Origin: an uncultured Oscillospiraceae bacterium
Lineage (GTDB): Bacteria; Bacillota; Clostridia; Oscillospirales; Oscillospiraceae
NCBI GenBank assembly: GCA_947627745.1
Contig: CANQXH010000017.1
Location: 1-33,183, forward strand
Length of the DNA stretch: 33,183 nt
Reading direction: 5' to 3'
Shown here: piece after piece, positions 16,582 through 23,964 of the stretch
How the letters are laid out: each line of letters opens with the position of its first letter
Position numbering within the stretch: the stretch's first letter is position 1
The notes under the pieces: model-generated
What the model saw: the letters and a program-made list of their open reading frames with translations, nothing else
Databases searched by the model: none
What the model was told of the DNA's origin: nothing
Translations under genes and position numbers: made by a program

Positions 16582-17367
16582 ATGAAAAATCCACGCCGGG
16601 CTGCCCCCCGGGAAACGCCCCGGGAGGAAGACGAGGGCATTTTGGAGGGGCGTAACGCCGTCACCGAGGCGCTGAAAAGCGGCCGGCCTATCGACAAGGT
16701 GTTCCTGGCCTCCGGGGAGACCGACGCCGCCTTGCAGCATCTGGCGGCGCAGGCAAGGGAGGCCGGAGCGGTGGTGGTGACGGTGGACCGGCGGAAGCTG
16801 GACGCCATGAGCCAGACCCACGCCCACCAGGGCGTCATCGCCCAAGCCGCCGCCAAGGCTTACGCTTCCGTCGAGGACATTTTGCAGACCGCCCGAGACC
16901 GGGGGGAGGCACCGCTAATCGTGATCTGCGACGGGCTTTCGGACCCCCACAATTTGGGGGCCATTCTCCGGAGCGCCGAGTGCGCCGGGGCCCACGGGGT
17001 GATCATTCCCAAGCGCCGGAGCGTAGGCCTCACCGCCACGGTGGCGAAGACCTCCGCCGGGGCGGTGGAGTATATGAAGGTGGCCCGGGTGACCAACCTG
17101 ACCGCCGCTATTGAACATTTAAAGGAAAACGGGGTGTGGATCTTCGGCACCGCGGCGGAGGGCTCGATTCCCATGTACCACGCGGATCTGAAGGGCCCGG
17201 CGGCCATCGTCATTGGCTCCGAGGGAGACGGGATGAGCCGCCTGGTACGGCAAAGCTGCGATGTGACGGTACACATCCCCCTGCGGGGGCGGATCAGCTC
17301 CCTGAACGCTTCCGCCGCCGCTTCGGTGCTGCTTTACGAGGCGCTGCGCCAACGGATGGGAGAATAG
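16582..17367 (+). CDS. rlmB: 23S rRNA 2'-O-ribose methyltransferase, RlmB/TrmH family
   Basis: 261 residues from ATG 16582. It is a SPOUT-class enzyme that methylates a ribose 2'-OH using SAM; in RlmB the target is G2251 of 23S rRNA in the peptidyl transferase loop. An N-terminal substrate-binding domain (EGRNAVTEALKS, about 20-95) precedes the trefoil-knot catalytic domain. The latter has the three SPOUT motifs: DPHNLGAILRSAE (near 117-129), IGSEGDGM and IPLRGRISSLNASAAA. The conserved Asn, Arg and Glu of motif 1 are present. Family length is normal; the first 20 residues are a charged extension. The gene is followed at 12 bases by a large membrane protein gene with its own RBS, so the two form an operon. 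A tRNA or other rRNA target cannot be excluded by sequence alone. Confidence 0.92.
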   Translation: MKNPRRAAPRETPREEDEGILEGRNAVTEALKSGRPIDKVFLASGETDAALQHLAAQAREAGAVVVTVDRRKLDAMSQTHAHQGVIAQAAAKAYASVEDILQTARDRGEAPLIVICDGLSDPHNLGAILRSAECAGAHGVIIPKRRSVGLTATVAKTSAGAVEYMKVARVTNLTAAIEHLKENGVWIFGTAAEGSIPMYHADLKGPAAIVIGSEGDGMSRLVRQSCDVTVHIPLRGRISSLNASAAASVLLYEALRQRMGE

Positions 17368-17379
17368 GAGGTTTATTCC

Positions 17380-19503
17380 ATGGTAGAGAAAGATCAGCAG
17401 AATCAGGATTTTGATTTGGAGGACATCCTGCGGGAATTTGGCGGCCAGGACGCCCCTCCGCCGGAACCGGAGGAGCCCCCTGTGTTGGAAGAGCCGGCGC
17501 TTCCGGAGGAAGAACCTTTTGAGGAAGATCCCCCTGAATTATATGAGCCGGACGCGCCGGAGCCTGACGAGCCGGTGCCCGATGAATCAGAACCTGACGA
17601 ATCGGAGCCCCTGGAGGAGCAGGAGGAAGTGACCTGGGGGGACGACCTTCCCCCGGAGATGAGCCAGGACACCGTCCGCCTGGACGAGCTGTCCCAGGTG
17701 CGGGAGGCCATGCCGCCTGTGGAGGATACCTACCGGGAGATGCCGCCCCCGCCCGAACCCAAGGTGGAGCCCTTCTCCCAAAACTGGGAACCGGAGTACG
17801 AGGAGCCCATGGGCACCTACGTTCCGCCCCAGCCCATCACCTTCCGCAGCAAGTCCCGCTTGGGGGAATTGAAGCGCAAGCTCATTGCGGGGCCGGAAAA
17901 GCGGTACTATGAGCTGACGGAAATGGGCCTGGGAAGATTGCAGCTGGTTATTTTCCTCAGTGTGGTGGTGCTGGCAGTGTCTATCGCGACCACGGCCATG
18001 TACGCCATGGACATGATCCCGGAGAACCGGATGAAGCTGATGGTCTACGGCCAGTTTCTGGCGCTGCTCCTTTCCGCGCTGCTGGGCAGCTTTCAGATGA
18101 TCGACGGTGTGGCTGATCTGTTCCGGGGGAAGTTTACCCTGAATACCATGCTGGCCTGCACCTTTGCCGCCTGCTGCGTGGACGCCATTCTGGGCTTGCA
18201 GGAGCTGCGGGTGCCCTGTTGCGCCGCCTTCGGCCTGCAGGTGACCATGTCCCTCTGGGCGGAGTACCACCGGAAGAACACGGAAATGGGCCAGATGGAC
18301 ACCATGCGCAAGGCCATCCGCCTGGACAGCGTGGTGTGCCAGCCGGACTACTATGAGGGAAAAACTGGAATCCTCCGGGGCGAGGGCCAGGTGGAGGATT
18401 TCATGGACCACTATACCGCGCCCTCCACGCCGGAACGGGTGATGAACTGGTACGCGCTGGCTGCGCTGCTGGCCGCTCTGGCGGCGGCGGTGACCGCGGG
18501 GCTTCTCCACGGCTTTTCCATGGGGGTGCAGGTGCTGTCGGTATCCCTGCTGGCAGCGGTGCCCGCCTCCGCGTTTATTGCCCTGACCCGGCCCATGTCC
18601 ATTCTGGAGCGGCGGTTCCACCGGCTGGGCACGGTGCTGTGCGGCTGGGAGGGCGTGAAGGCACTGTCCGGCAAGGCGGCCTTCCCTCTGTTTTACAGCG
18701 ACCTGTTCCCCGGCCGGGCAACGAAAATGAACGGCGTGAAGTTTTACGGCAGCCGGGACCCGGATCAAGTGGTGGCCTATGCCGCCTCGGTGATCGAGGC
18801 CGACGGCGGCGGGCTGGCGTCCTTGTTCAACAAGCTGCTGGACAGCCGGAACGGGCGGCACTATGACACGCTGAACCTGAACACCTATGAAGGCGGCGTG
18901 GGCGGCGAGGTCAACGGCGAGCCGGTGCTGGTGGGCACCCTGCCCTTTATGCGGGACATGGGGGTGGAGATCCCTGACGGCACCCGGGTGAGTCAAGCGG
19001 TGTATGTGGCGGTGGACGGGGAGCTGTGCGGCCTGTTTGCCATCAGCTGCGACAAGGTCTCCGATGCCGCCGCCGGCCTGACCACCCTCTGCGCCTACCG
19101 GAGCCTGACGCCGGTGCTGGTGACCAATGATTTCCTCCTCAGCGCCAGCTTTCTCCGGGGCCGGTTCGGCATCAACCCGCGGCGGATCGCCTTCCCTCAG
19201 CGGGAAGAGCGGACGGAACTGGCGAATAGAAAGCCGGATCCGGATTGCGTCGCCGCCGCCCTCACCACCCAGGAGGGCTTGGCGCCCGCCGCCTTCGCGG
19301 TCACCGGCGCCAAATCCCTGCGCACCGCCTCCATTGTGGGCGTGGTGATCCACATGCTGGGTGGCATCGTGGGCCTGGTGATGATGGCGATTCTGGCGGT
19401 ACTGGGAGCGTCCCAGCTTCTCACGCCGGTGAATATGCTGCTCTACGAGCTGATTTGGATGATCCCCGGATTCCTGGTCACGGAGTGGACCCGGGCGGTG
19501 TGA
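17380..19503 (+). CDS. P-type-ATPase-like membrane pseudoenzyme with acidic proline-rich N-terminus
   Basis: 707 residues from ATG 17380, with GGAGG nine bases upstream. Residues 1 to about 160 are extremely rich in Glu, Asp and Pro and look disordered. Eight membrane helices follow in the pattern 4+2+2, as in heavy-metal (P1B) ATPases: near 187, 221, 250, 277, 356, 380, 645 and 675. The soluble segment between helices 6 and 7 has P1B-like blocks: VAYAASVIEADGGGLASL, GGVGGEVNGEPVLVGTLPF, VAVDGELCGLFAI and PVLVTND. The catalytic motifs are gone: YSDLFPGRATKM (Asp441) replaces DKTGTLT, TND (582-584) replaces TGD, no GDG..ND is seen, and the segment where the actuator domain belongs is only about 60 residues without TGE. 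Transport is therefore unlikely; a regulatory or scaffold role is inference. Confidence 0.72.
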   Translation: MVEKDQQNQDFDLEDILREFGGQDAPPPEPEEPPVLEEPALPEEEPFEEDPPELYEPDAPEPDEPVPDESEPDESEPLEEQEEVTWGDDLPPEMSQDTVRLDELSQVREAMPPVEDTYREMPPPPEPKVEPFSQNWEPEYEEPMGTYVPPQPITFRSKSRLGELKRKLIAGPEKRYYELTEMGLGRLQLVIFLSVVVLAVSIATTAMYAMDMIPENRMKLMVYGQFLALLLSALLGSFQMIDGVADLFRGKFTLNTMLACTFAACCVDAILGLQELRVPCCAAFGLQVTMSLWAEYHRKNTEMGQMDTMRKAIRLDSVVCQPDYYEGKTGILRGEGQVEDFMDHYTAPSTPERVMNWYALAALLAALAAAVTAGLLHGFSMGVQVLSVSLLAAVPASAFIALTRPMSILERRFHRLGTVLCGWEGVKALSGKAAFPLFYSDLFPGRATKMNGVKFYGSRDPDQVVAYAASVIEADGGGLASLFNKLLDSRNGRHYDTLNLNTYEGGVGGEVNGEPVLVGTLPFMRDMGVEIPDGTRVSQAVYVAVDGELCGLFAISCDKVSDAAAGLTTLCAYRSLTPVLVTNDFLLSASFLRGRFGINPRRIAFPQREERTELANRKPDPDCVAAALTTQEGLAPAAFAVTGAKSLRTASIVGVVIHMLGGIVGLVMMAILAVLGASQLLTPVNMLLYELIWMIPGFLVTEWTRAV

Positions 19504-19532
19504 CGGTTCCGCGACAATCCCATACAAAACAA

Positions 19533-19554
19533 GGCCGCCGGGTGACCGGCGGCC
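19533..19554. terminator. Bidirectional terminator between convergent operons
   Basis: GGCCGCCGG-GTGA-CCGGCGGCC is a perfect 9-bp stem. On the minus strand it is followed by TTGTTTTG. It serves the rlmB operon from the left and the murA operon from the right. Confidence 0.75.
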
Positions 19555-19590
19555 TCGAAACATATTATAGCGCTTAACTGACCGCGCCGG

Positions 19591-20097
19591 CTAAACCAGC
19601 CAGTCCGCCTCCTCTTGCCCGTGTTCGTACACATACAGGTCTACGCTGATCTCCGTTTCCGTTTCATGGCAGAAGCGGATCACGTCGCTGTCAAAGTCCA
19701 GCGCCGGCGCGACCTCGCTGTAAACATGGGGCACGACCATCAGGTAATAGCGCACGTTGTACTCGTTTTTGATCTCCCGCAGGGTGGAGATGTGGGGGGC
19801 GAGGGCCTGGACGATGCTGGCGCATTGGCTGCCGGCGTCCATGGCCGGGGCAATCTGCTCGCAGGCGGCCCATTCGGAAAAGGTACTGCTTCCGCAGCCC
19901 GGCGCAAGGGGTTCGCCCAGCTTTTTAGTGTGGACCGGCTGGATGCCCAGGCGGTCGGTAATCTCGTCGGGATCAAAGCCGCCGCCCTCGGCGGCGACGT
20001 AGCCGATCCCGTCTTCAAGTTGTCCTTCGCTGCAGATCATGAAATAAGAGTGGCAGGTGGGTTGTTCCGCAAAGTCCATGTGTTTCGTTCTCTCCAT
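19591..20097 (-). CDS. DUF4279 domain protein
   Basis: 168 residues from ATG 20097; GGAG lies about ten bases upstream, and a second in-frame ATG at 20079 (MDFAEQ) also has a purine-rich lead. The segment GGGFDPDEITDRLGIQP is the signature of DUF4279 proteins, which have a FDP..IT..LG..P opening, a central tryptophan and an alternating strand pattern to the end. No membrane segment, signal or catalytic motif is seen. The function of the family is unknown to me. It starts 29 bases after murA with no terminator between, so it is read with murA, though a link to cell-wall synthesis is not shown by the sequence. Confidence 0.8.
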   Translation of the reverse strand: MERTKHMDFAEQPTCHSYFMICSEGQLEDGIGYVAAEGGGFDPDEITDRLGIQPVHTKKLGEPLAPGCGSSTFSEWAACEQIAPAMDAGSQCASIVQALAPHISTLREIKNEYNVRYYLMVVPHVYSEVAPALDFDSDVIRFCHETETEISVDLYVYEHGQEEADWLV

Positions 20098-20126
20098 TTG
20101 TACGGGGCTCCTCCGCGCCCCGGTGA

Positions 20127-21395
20127 TTACGGTTCTTCGATTCGCCGGATTTTCGCGCCAAGGCTTGTGAGCTTGTCGATGATGTTCTCATAGCCCCGCT
20201 CGATGTAGTGGACGTCCTCCACGGTGGTCACGCCCTCGGCGGCCAGCCCGGCGATGACCAGAGCGGCCCCGGCCCGCAGATCGTGGGCATGGACCGTGGC
20301 CCCGTGGAGCTTCTCCCGGCCGGTGACGGTGGCGGTTTTTCCGCTGATGAGGATATCCGCGCCCATGCTCTCCAGCTCCGCGCAGTAGCCGAAGAACCGG
20401 GTCTCATAGACGCTTTCCGTCAGGCGGCTGATCCCCGCCGCCAGGGACATGCACACGCAGATCTGGGCCTGCATATCCGTGGGGAAGCCGGGGTAAGGCC
20501 GGGTCTTCACCGTGGTGCAGCGCAGGCGGCCCGTGGACTGGACCCGCACCGCGTCGTCATAATTGATGATCCGGACGCCCATTTCCCGAAGCTTGGTGGT
20601 GATGCACTCCAGGTGCTTGGGGATCACGTTTCGCACCAGCACATTTCCGCCGGTGGCGGTGGCGGCGGCCAAATAGGTGCCCGCCTCGATCTGATCGGGG
20701 ATGATGGCATAGCTGCCGCCCCGGAGAGACCGGACGCCCCGGATCTTTACGGTGTCCGTCCCGGCGCCGGAGATGTTGGCGCCCATGGTATTGAGAAAAT
20801 TGGCAAGGTCCACAATGTGGGGCTCCTTGGCGGCGTTCTCGATCACGGTCTGGCCGGGCAGCAGCACGGCGGCCAGCATGATATTGACGGTGGCGCCCAC
20901 GCTCACCACGTCCAGGCTTACCCGCTCGCCCTTCAGGCCGTCGGGGCCGGGCTCCAGGTCCACATAGTCGTCGGTCTCCTCTACTTCGGCGCCAAGGGCC
21001 AGGAAGCCCTTGATATGCTGGTCGATGGGCCGGGAGGCAAAGTTGCAGCCGCCGGGCAAAGCCACGTGGGCCCTGCCGAAGCGGCCCAGCAGGGCGCCCA
21101 TGAGATAGTAGCTGGCCCGCATCTGCCGCACCAGCTCGGGGTCCGGGCGGGTGCAGGTGACGCCGGTGCAGTCGATGAGCACCACGTTTCCCGGTTCCCA
21201 GGCAATCTCCGCCCCCATGCCGGACAGAATATCCAGCAGCACCCGAACGTCGGAGATGTCGGGCACGTTTTCAATTCGGCACTTGCCGCTTACCAGCAGC
21301 GCCGCCGGGAGGATCGCCACCGCCGCGTTTTTCGCGCCGCTGATGGTAACGGTTCCGGAAAGGGGCGTGCCGCCGCAAATTTCATATTTAGCCAA
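20127..21395 (-). CDS. murA: UDP-N-acetylglucosamine 1-carboxyvinyltransferase
   Basis: 422 residues from a TTG start at 21395; AAGGAGAGG lies eight bases upstream and the nearby ATG at 21385 is out of frame. MurA transfers enolpyruvate from PEP to UDP-GlcNAc, the first committed step of peptidoglycan synthesis in the cytoplasm. The conserved Lys22-Asn23 in SGAKNAA and the catalytic Cys117 in LPGGCNFASRPID are present, so the enzyme should be fosfomycin-sensitive (an Asp at this position gives resistance). The RASYYLMGALLGR segment and the six-fold repeated fold are complete, and the length is normal. Many clostridia carry a second murA copy; which paralogue this is cannot be told here. It has its own promoter directly after the rsmF-like gene. 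Confidence 0.97.
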   Translation of the reverse strand: MAKYEICGGTPLSGTVTISGAKNAAVAILPAALLVSGKCRIENVPDISDVRVLLDILSGMGAEIAWEPGNVVLIDCTGVTCTRPDPELVRQMRASYYLMGALLGRFGRAHVALPGGCNFASRPIDQHIKGFLALGAEVEETDDYVDLEPGPDGLKGERVSLDVVSVGATVNIMLAAVLLPGQTVIENAAKEPHIVDLANFLNTMGANISGAGTDTVKIRGVRSLRGGSYAIIPDQIEAGTYLAAATATGGNVLVRNVIPKHLECITTKLREMGVRIINYDDAVRVQSTGRLRCTTVKTRPYPGFPTDMQAQICVCMSLAAGISRLTESVYETRFFGYCAELESMGADILISGKTATVTGREKLHGATVHAHDLRAGAALVIAGLAAEGVTTVEDVHYIERGYENIIDKLTSLGAKIRRIEEP

Positions 21396-21469
21396 GGGAA
21401 GATCCTCTCCTTGATACGTTTTACAATGGAAAACTTCGCCGTTTCTGCCAAAACAGAGGACTATTATGG

Positions 21470-21498
21470 ATTATAACACGGATTTTGGATTATGTAAA
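21470..21498 (-). promoter_or_regulatory. murA promoter
   Basis: On the minus strand TTTACA (21498-21493), 17-base spacer, TATAAT (21475-21470). It lies just after the stop codon of the upstream methyltransferase gene. Confidence 0.75.
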
Positions 21499-21507
21499 GC
21501 CCATATT

Positions 21508-22800
21508 TTACCGCCGGAGGCCCTTGGGGTAGTGGTTTTTCAGCCACCGCCCATCCCCCTTGGCCCAGCCCAGGGAGACTCCGTCCACGGTGACCAACAC
21601 CCAGCCCCGGCGGGGGGAGGAGAGGGCTTCCCCGTGGAGATAGGCGCCGATCTCCGGGCTGTCCCAGGAGTAGTCTGCCTCCGGCGCGCCCGCCGGCTGG
21701 AACAGAGCCAGGGCATGGGCCGGGAGGAACCGGTCTCCCCGAATCTCCCCCAGTGCCAGGCCGGGACGCGGCACCGTCAGCCCTCTTAACTCCGGCGTCT
21801 CCGGCGGCGTCAGGTACAGGACGGTTCCAAAGAGGACCGGCGTTCCCGCCGGAAGGGAAATGTCCGTCTCCCGGCGGAAGTTTTCCCAGCTTTTCGGCAG
21901 CTTTGCCTGGGGCAGAAGGGCAGGAGTCTCCGATTCCCCGGGTTCCGTCCGGGTAAACACGGCGGCAAAATGCCCCTCTCCCAGCAGCTTGTGAGGCCAG
22001 AGCCGGTAGGTCCCCGGAGATCCGGAGGCAAACCAGGGGGCCTTTACAGGCTCGGGGGCAAAAGCGGGGTGGGTTTCCAAAAACCATTCCGCGATTTGCT
22101 CATCTTCTTCGGAAGCAAAGGTGCAGGTGGAGTAGACCAGCCGCCCGCCGGGGGCTACCAGGGCGGCGGCGCGGTCCAGAATTTCCCGCTGCCGCCGGGC
22201 GCACATGGCCACGGTCTCCGGACTCCAGTCCGTTACCGCCGCCTCCTCCTTGCGGAACATCCCCTCTCCCGAGCAGGGAGCGTCCACCAGCACCCGGTGG
22301 AAAAATCCGGGCAGCCGGGCGGCCAGCTTCTGGGGGGATTCACTGGTCACCAGGGCGTTGGGGACGCCCATCCGTTCCACGTTCCGGCTCAGCACAGCGG
22401 CCCGCTTCGGATGGATCTCGTTGGCAACTAGAAGACCCCGGCCCTCCATCCGCCCGGCGATCTGGGTGGCCTTCCCCCCGGGCGCGGCGCAAAGATCCAG
22501 TACCCGCTCGCCGGGCTGGGGGTCCAGCAGGGCCACCGGGGCCATAGCGCTGGCCTCCTGTAAATAATATACGCCCGCCTCGTGATAAGGGTGCAGTCCG
22601 GGACGGGCCTGGGAATCAAAATAAAATCCCAGGGGCTCCCAGGGTACCGGGCCGCCTAGAAAGGGGAGGGGCTTGGCGGGCCTTTTTCGGGGATGGAGCC
22701 GCAGGGCAACGGCCCTGGGCCGCTCCAGGCTTGCCAGGAACGCGGGATATTCCGGCCCCAGCTGGGCCTCCATCCGCTTCAAGAACGCCTCCGGCAGCAC
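21508..22800 (-). CDS. rsmF: RsmF-type 16S rRNA (cytosine-C5) methyltransferase
   Basis: 430 residues from GTG 22800 with AAAGGAGG seven bases upstream. The frame is open to an ATG at 22860, but that ATG lies upstream of the predicted transcription start, so GTG is chosen. The enzyme belongs to the NOL1/NOP2/Sun family and methylates C5 of a cytosine in 16S rRNA with SAM. The SAM motif is LDLCAAPGGK (101-110). Both cysteines of the mechanism are present, Cys176 in DAPCSGEGMF and Cys226 in YSTCTF. The C-terminal 180 residues hold the extra RNA-binding region (PUA-like) of RsmF, ending in GWAKGDGRWLKNHYPKGLRR. Which cytosine is modified cannot be read off. Confidence 0.9.
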   Translation of the reverse strand: MLPEAFLKRMEAQLGPEYPAFLASLERPRAVALRLHPRKRPAKPLPFLGGPVPWEPLGFYFDSQARPGLHPYHEAGVYYLQEASAMAPVALLDPQPGERVLDLCAAPGGKATQIAGRMEGRGLLVANEIHPKRAAVLSRNVERMGVPNALVTSESPQKLAARLPGFFHRVLVDAPCSGEGMFRKEEAAVTDWSPETVAMCARRQREILDRAAALVAPGGRLVYSTCTFASEEDEQIAEWFLETHPAFAPEPVKAPWFASGSPGTYRLWPHKLLGEGHFAAVFTRTEPGESETPALLPQAKLPKSWENFRRETDISLPAGTPVLFGTVLYLTPPETPELRGLTVPRPGLALGEIRGDRFLPAHALALFQPAGAPEADYSWDSPEIGAYLHGEALSSPRRGWVLVTVDGVSLGWAKGDGRWLKNHYPKGLRR

Positions 22801-22831
22801 GGAACGCCCTCCTTTCCCCAAAACTTTTCCT

Positions 22832-22860
22832 ATTGTATCACAGGAACGGAGGAGTGTCAA
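22832..22860 (-). promoter_or_regulatory. Promoter of the rsmF-type gene
   Basis: On the minus strand TTGACA (22860-22855), 17-base spacer, TACAAT (22837-22832). Its position decides in favour of the GTG start at 22800. Confidence 0.8.
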
Positions 22861-22883
22861 AGGAAATCTGCGTCTCGCACGGA

Positions 22884-22918
22884 AAAACGCGCTTTTCCGA
22901 CAGGGAAAAGCGCGTTTT
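22884..22918 (-). terminator. Terminator of the DegV gene
   Basis: A perfect 15-bp stem (22884-22898 with 22904-22918) with AAAACGCGC/GCGCGTTTT feet. On the minus strand it is followed by TTCCG after five T residues in total. Confidence 0.85.
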
Positions 22919-22968
22919 AATCAATCCAAAACAGGCGGAGGGCAGGGGAGGGCCGGTGGGCGCTCCTT

Positions 22969-23817
22969 TCACGCCGAGAAAAACGCCACCGCTACCGCTC
23001 CCGGCCCCACATGGGTCCCCACGGTGGCCCCCACCGCCGCGATGGGCAGCCGGTCCGTCCGGCCCTGCCACAGCTCGGCGCTGTCGGCGATGTACTTTTG
23101 CAGCAGGTAGTCGGATAGTCCGGTGTAGGCTAGGCAGTAGGGCATCTCAAAATTGACGCCGCCGCATTTTTCAATGAGCTGCCGCAGCAGATTGTTGCCC
23201 TGCCGGGAGCCCCGGGCCTTGCCAGCCATGGCAACCTCGCCGTTTTCCACCGTGACCACGGGCTTGATTGAGAGCAGGGTCCCGGCCAGGGCGGTGGCGG
23301 GAGAGATGCGGCCGCCCTTTTTCAGATATTCCAGGGTGTCCAGCAGCGCCAAAAGATGGATCTTTTCACGCTTTTCCGTCAGTTCCTGGGCGATTTCCCG
23401 GGCCTCCAGCCTCTGGTCCCGGAGCCGCAGGCCGTACTCGATGAGGATTCGCTCCCCTAATGTAGCGTTGAGGCTGTCCACCACGAACACCTTCCCCGGA
23501 AAATCCTGGGCGGCCAGGGCCGCGTTCTGATAGGTGCCGGAGAGCTTGGAGGAGATGGTCACCGCCACCACCGTATCCCCCTGGGCCACGGCCTGGGAAA
23601 AGGCGTCGGAAAAGGACGCCGGGGGGATCTGACAGGTGGTGGGGAGCCGGTCGGACTCGATGAGCTTCTCGTAAAACTGCTCCACCGTCAGCTCTACCCG
23701 GTCCAGGTAGACCTCCTTCCCGAAAATAATGGTCATGGGAAGCAGCGTGATCCACCGCTCTTGCGCCTCATGGAGCGTATAATCGGCGGCGGAATCGATG
23801 ATGAATTGCACGGACAT
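22969..23817 (-). CDS. DegV family fatty-acid-binding protein (FakB-like)
   Basis: 282 residues from ATG 23817 with AAGGGG upstream; the longer frame to 23883 extends past the promoter and is rejected. DegV/FakB proteins hold a fatty acid and present it to the kinase FakA, which makes acyl-phosphate for phospholipid synthesis. The family pattern is complete: IIDSAADYT at the N-terminus, LPTTCQIPPASF (59-70), VTISSKLSGTYQNA (87-99), VVDS, a GGRIS block and a C-terminal GATVGTHVGPGAVAVAFF. No membrane segment is present. The gene stands alone with its own promoter and terminator; no fakA is in the window. Acyl-chain preference cannot be inferred. Confidence 0.92.
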   Translation of the reverse strand: MSVQFIIDSAADYTLHEAQERWITLLPMTIIFGKEVYLDRVELTVEQFYEKLIESDRLPTTCQIPPASFSDAFSQAVAQGDTVVAVTISSKLSGTYQNAALAAQDFPGKVFVVDSLNATLGERILIEYGLRLRDQRLEAREIAQELTEKREKIHLLALLDTLEYLKKGGRISPATALAGTLLSIKPVVTVENGEVAMAGKARGSRQGNNLLRQLIEKCGGVNFEMPYCLAYTGLSDYLLQKYIADSAELWQGRTDRLPIAAVGATVGTHVGPGAVAVAFFSA

Positions 23818-23851
23818 GGGAAACCCCTTCTTTTGATCGGAATGTAAGAGG

Positions 23852-23880
23852 ATTATAATGCTAGAATGTTTATTTGTCAA
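23852..23880 (-). promoter_or_regulatory. DegV gene promoter
   Basis: On the minus strand TTGACA (23880-23875), 17-base spacer, TATAAT (23857-23852): a full consensus sigma-A promoter. Confidence 0.88.
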
Positions 23881-23895
23881 CATTTAATTTTAAAA

Positions 23896-23927
23896 GATCC
23901 GCCTGCCCCATAAGGGCAGGCGGGATC
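23896..23927 (-). terminator. Terminator of the EF-G paralogue gene
   Basis: GATCCGCCTGCCC pairs with GGGCAGGCGGGATC (one bulged G), loop CATAA. On the minus strand TTTTAAAATT follows. Confidence 0.75.
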
Positions 23928-23964
23928 GGTTTTCAGAAAGCCAAATTCGGCTGCCGGGGCAGCT

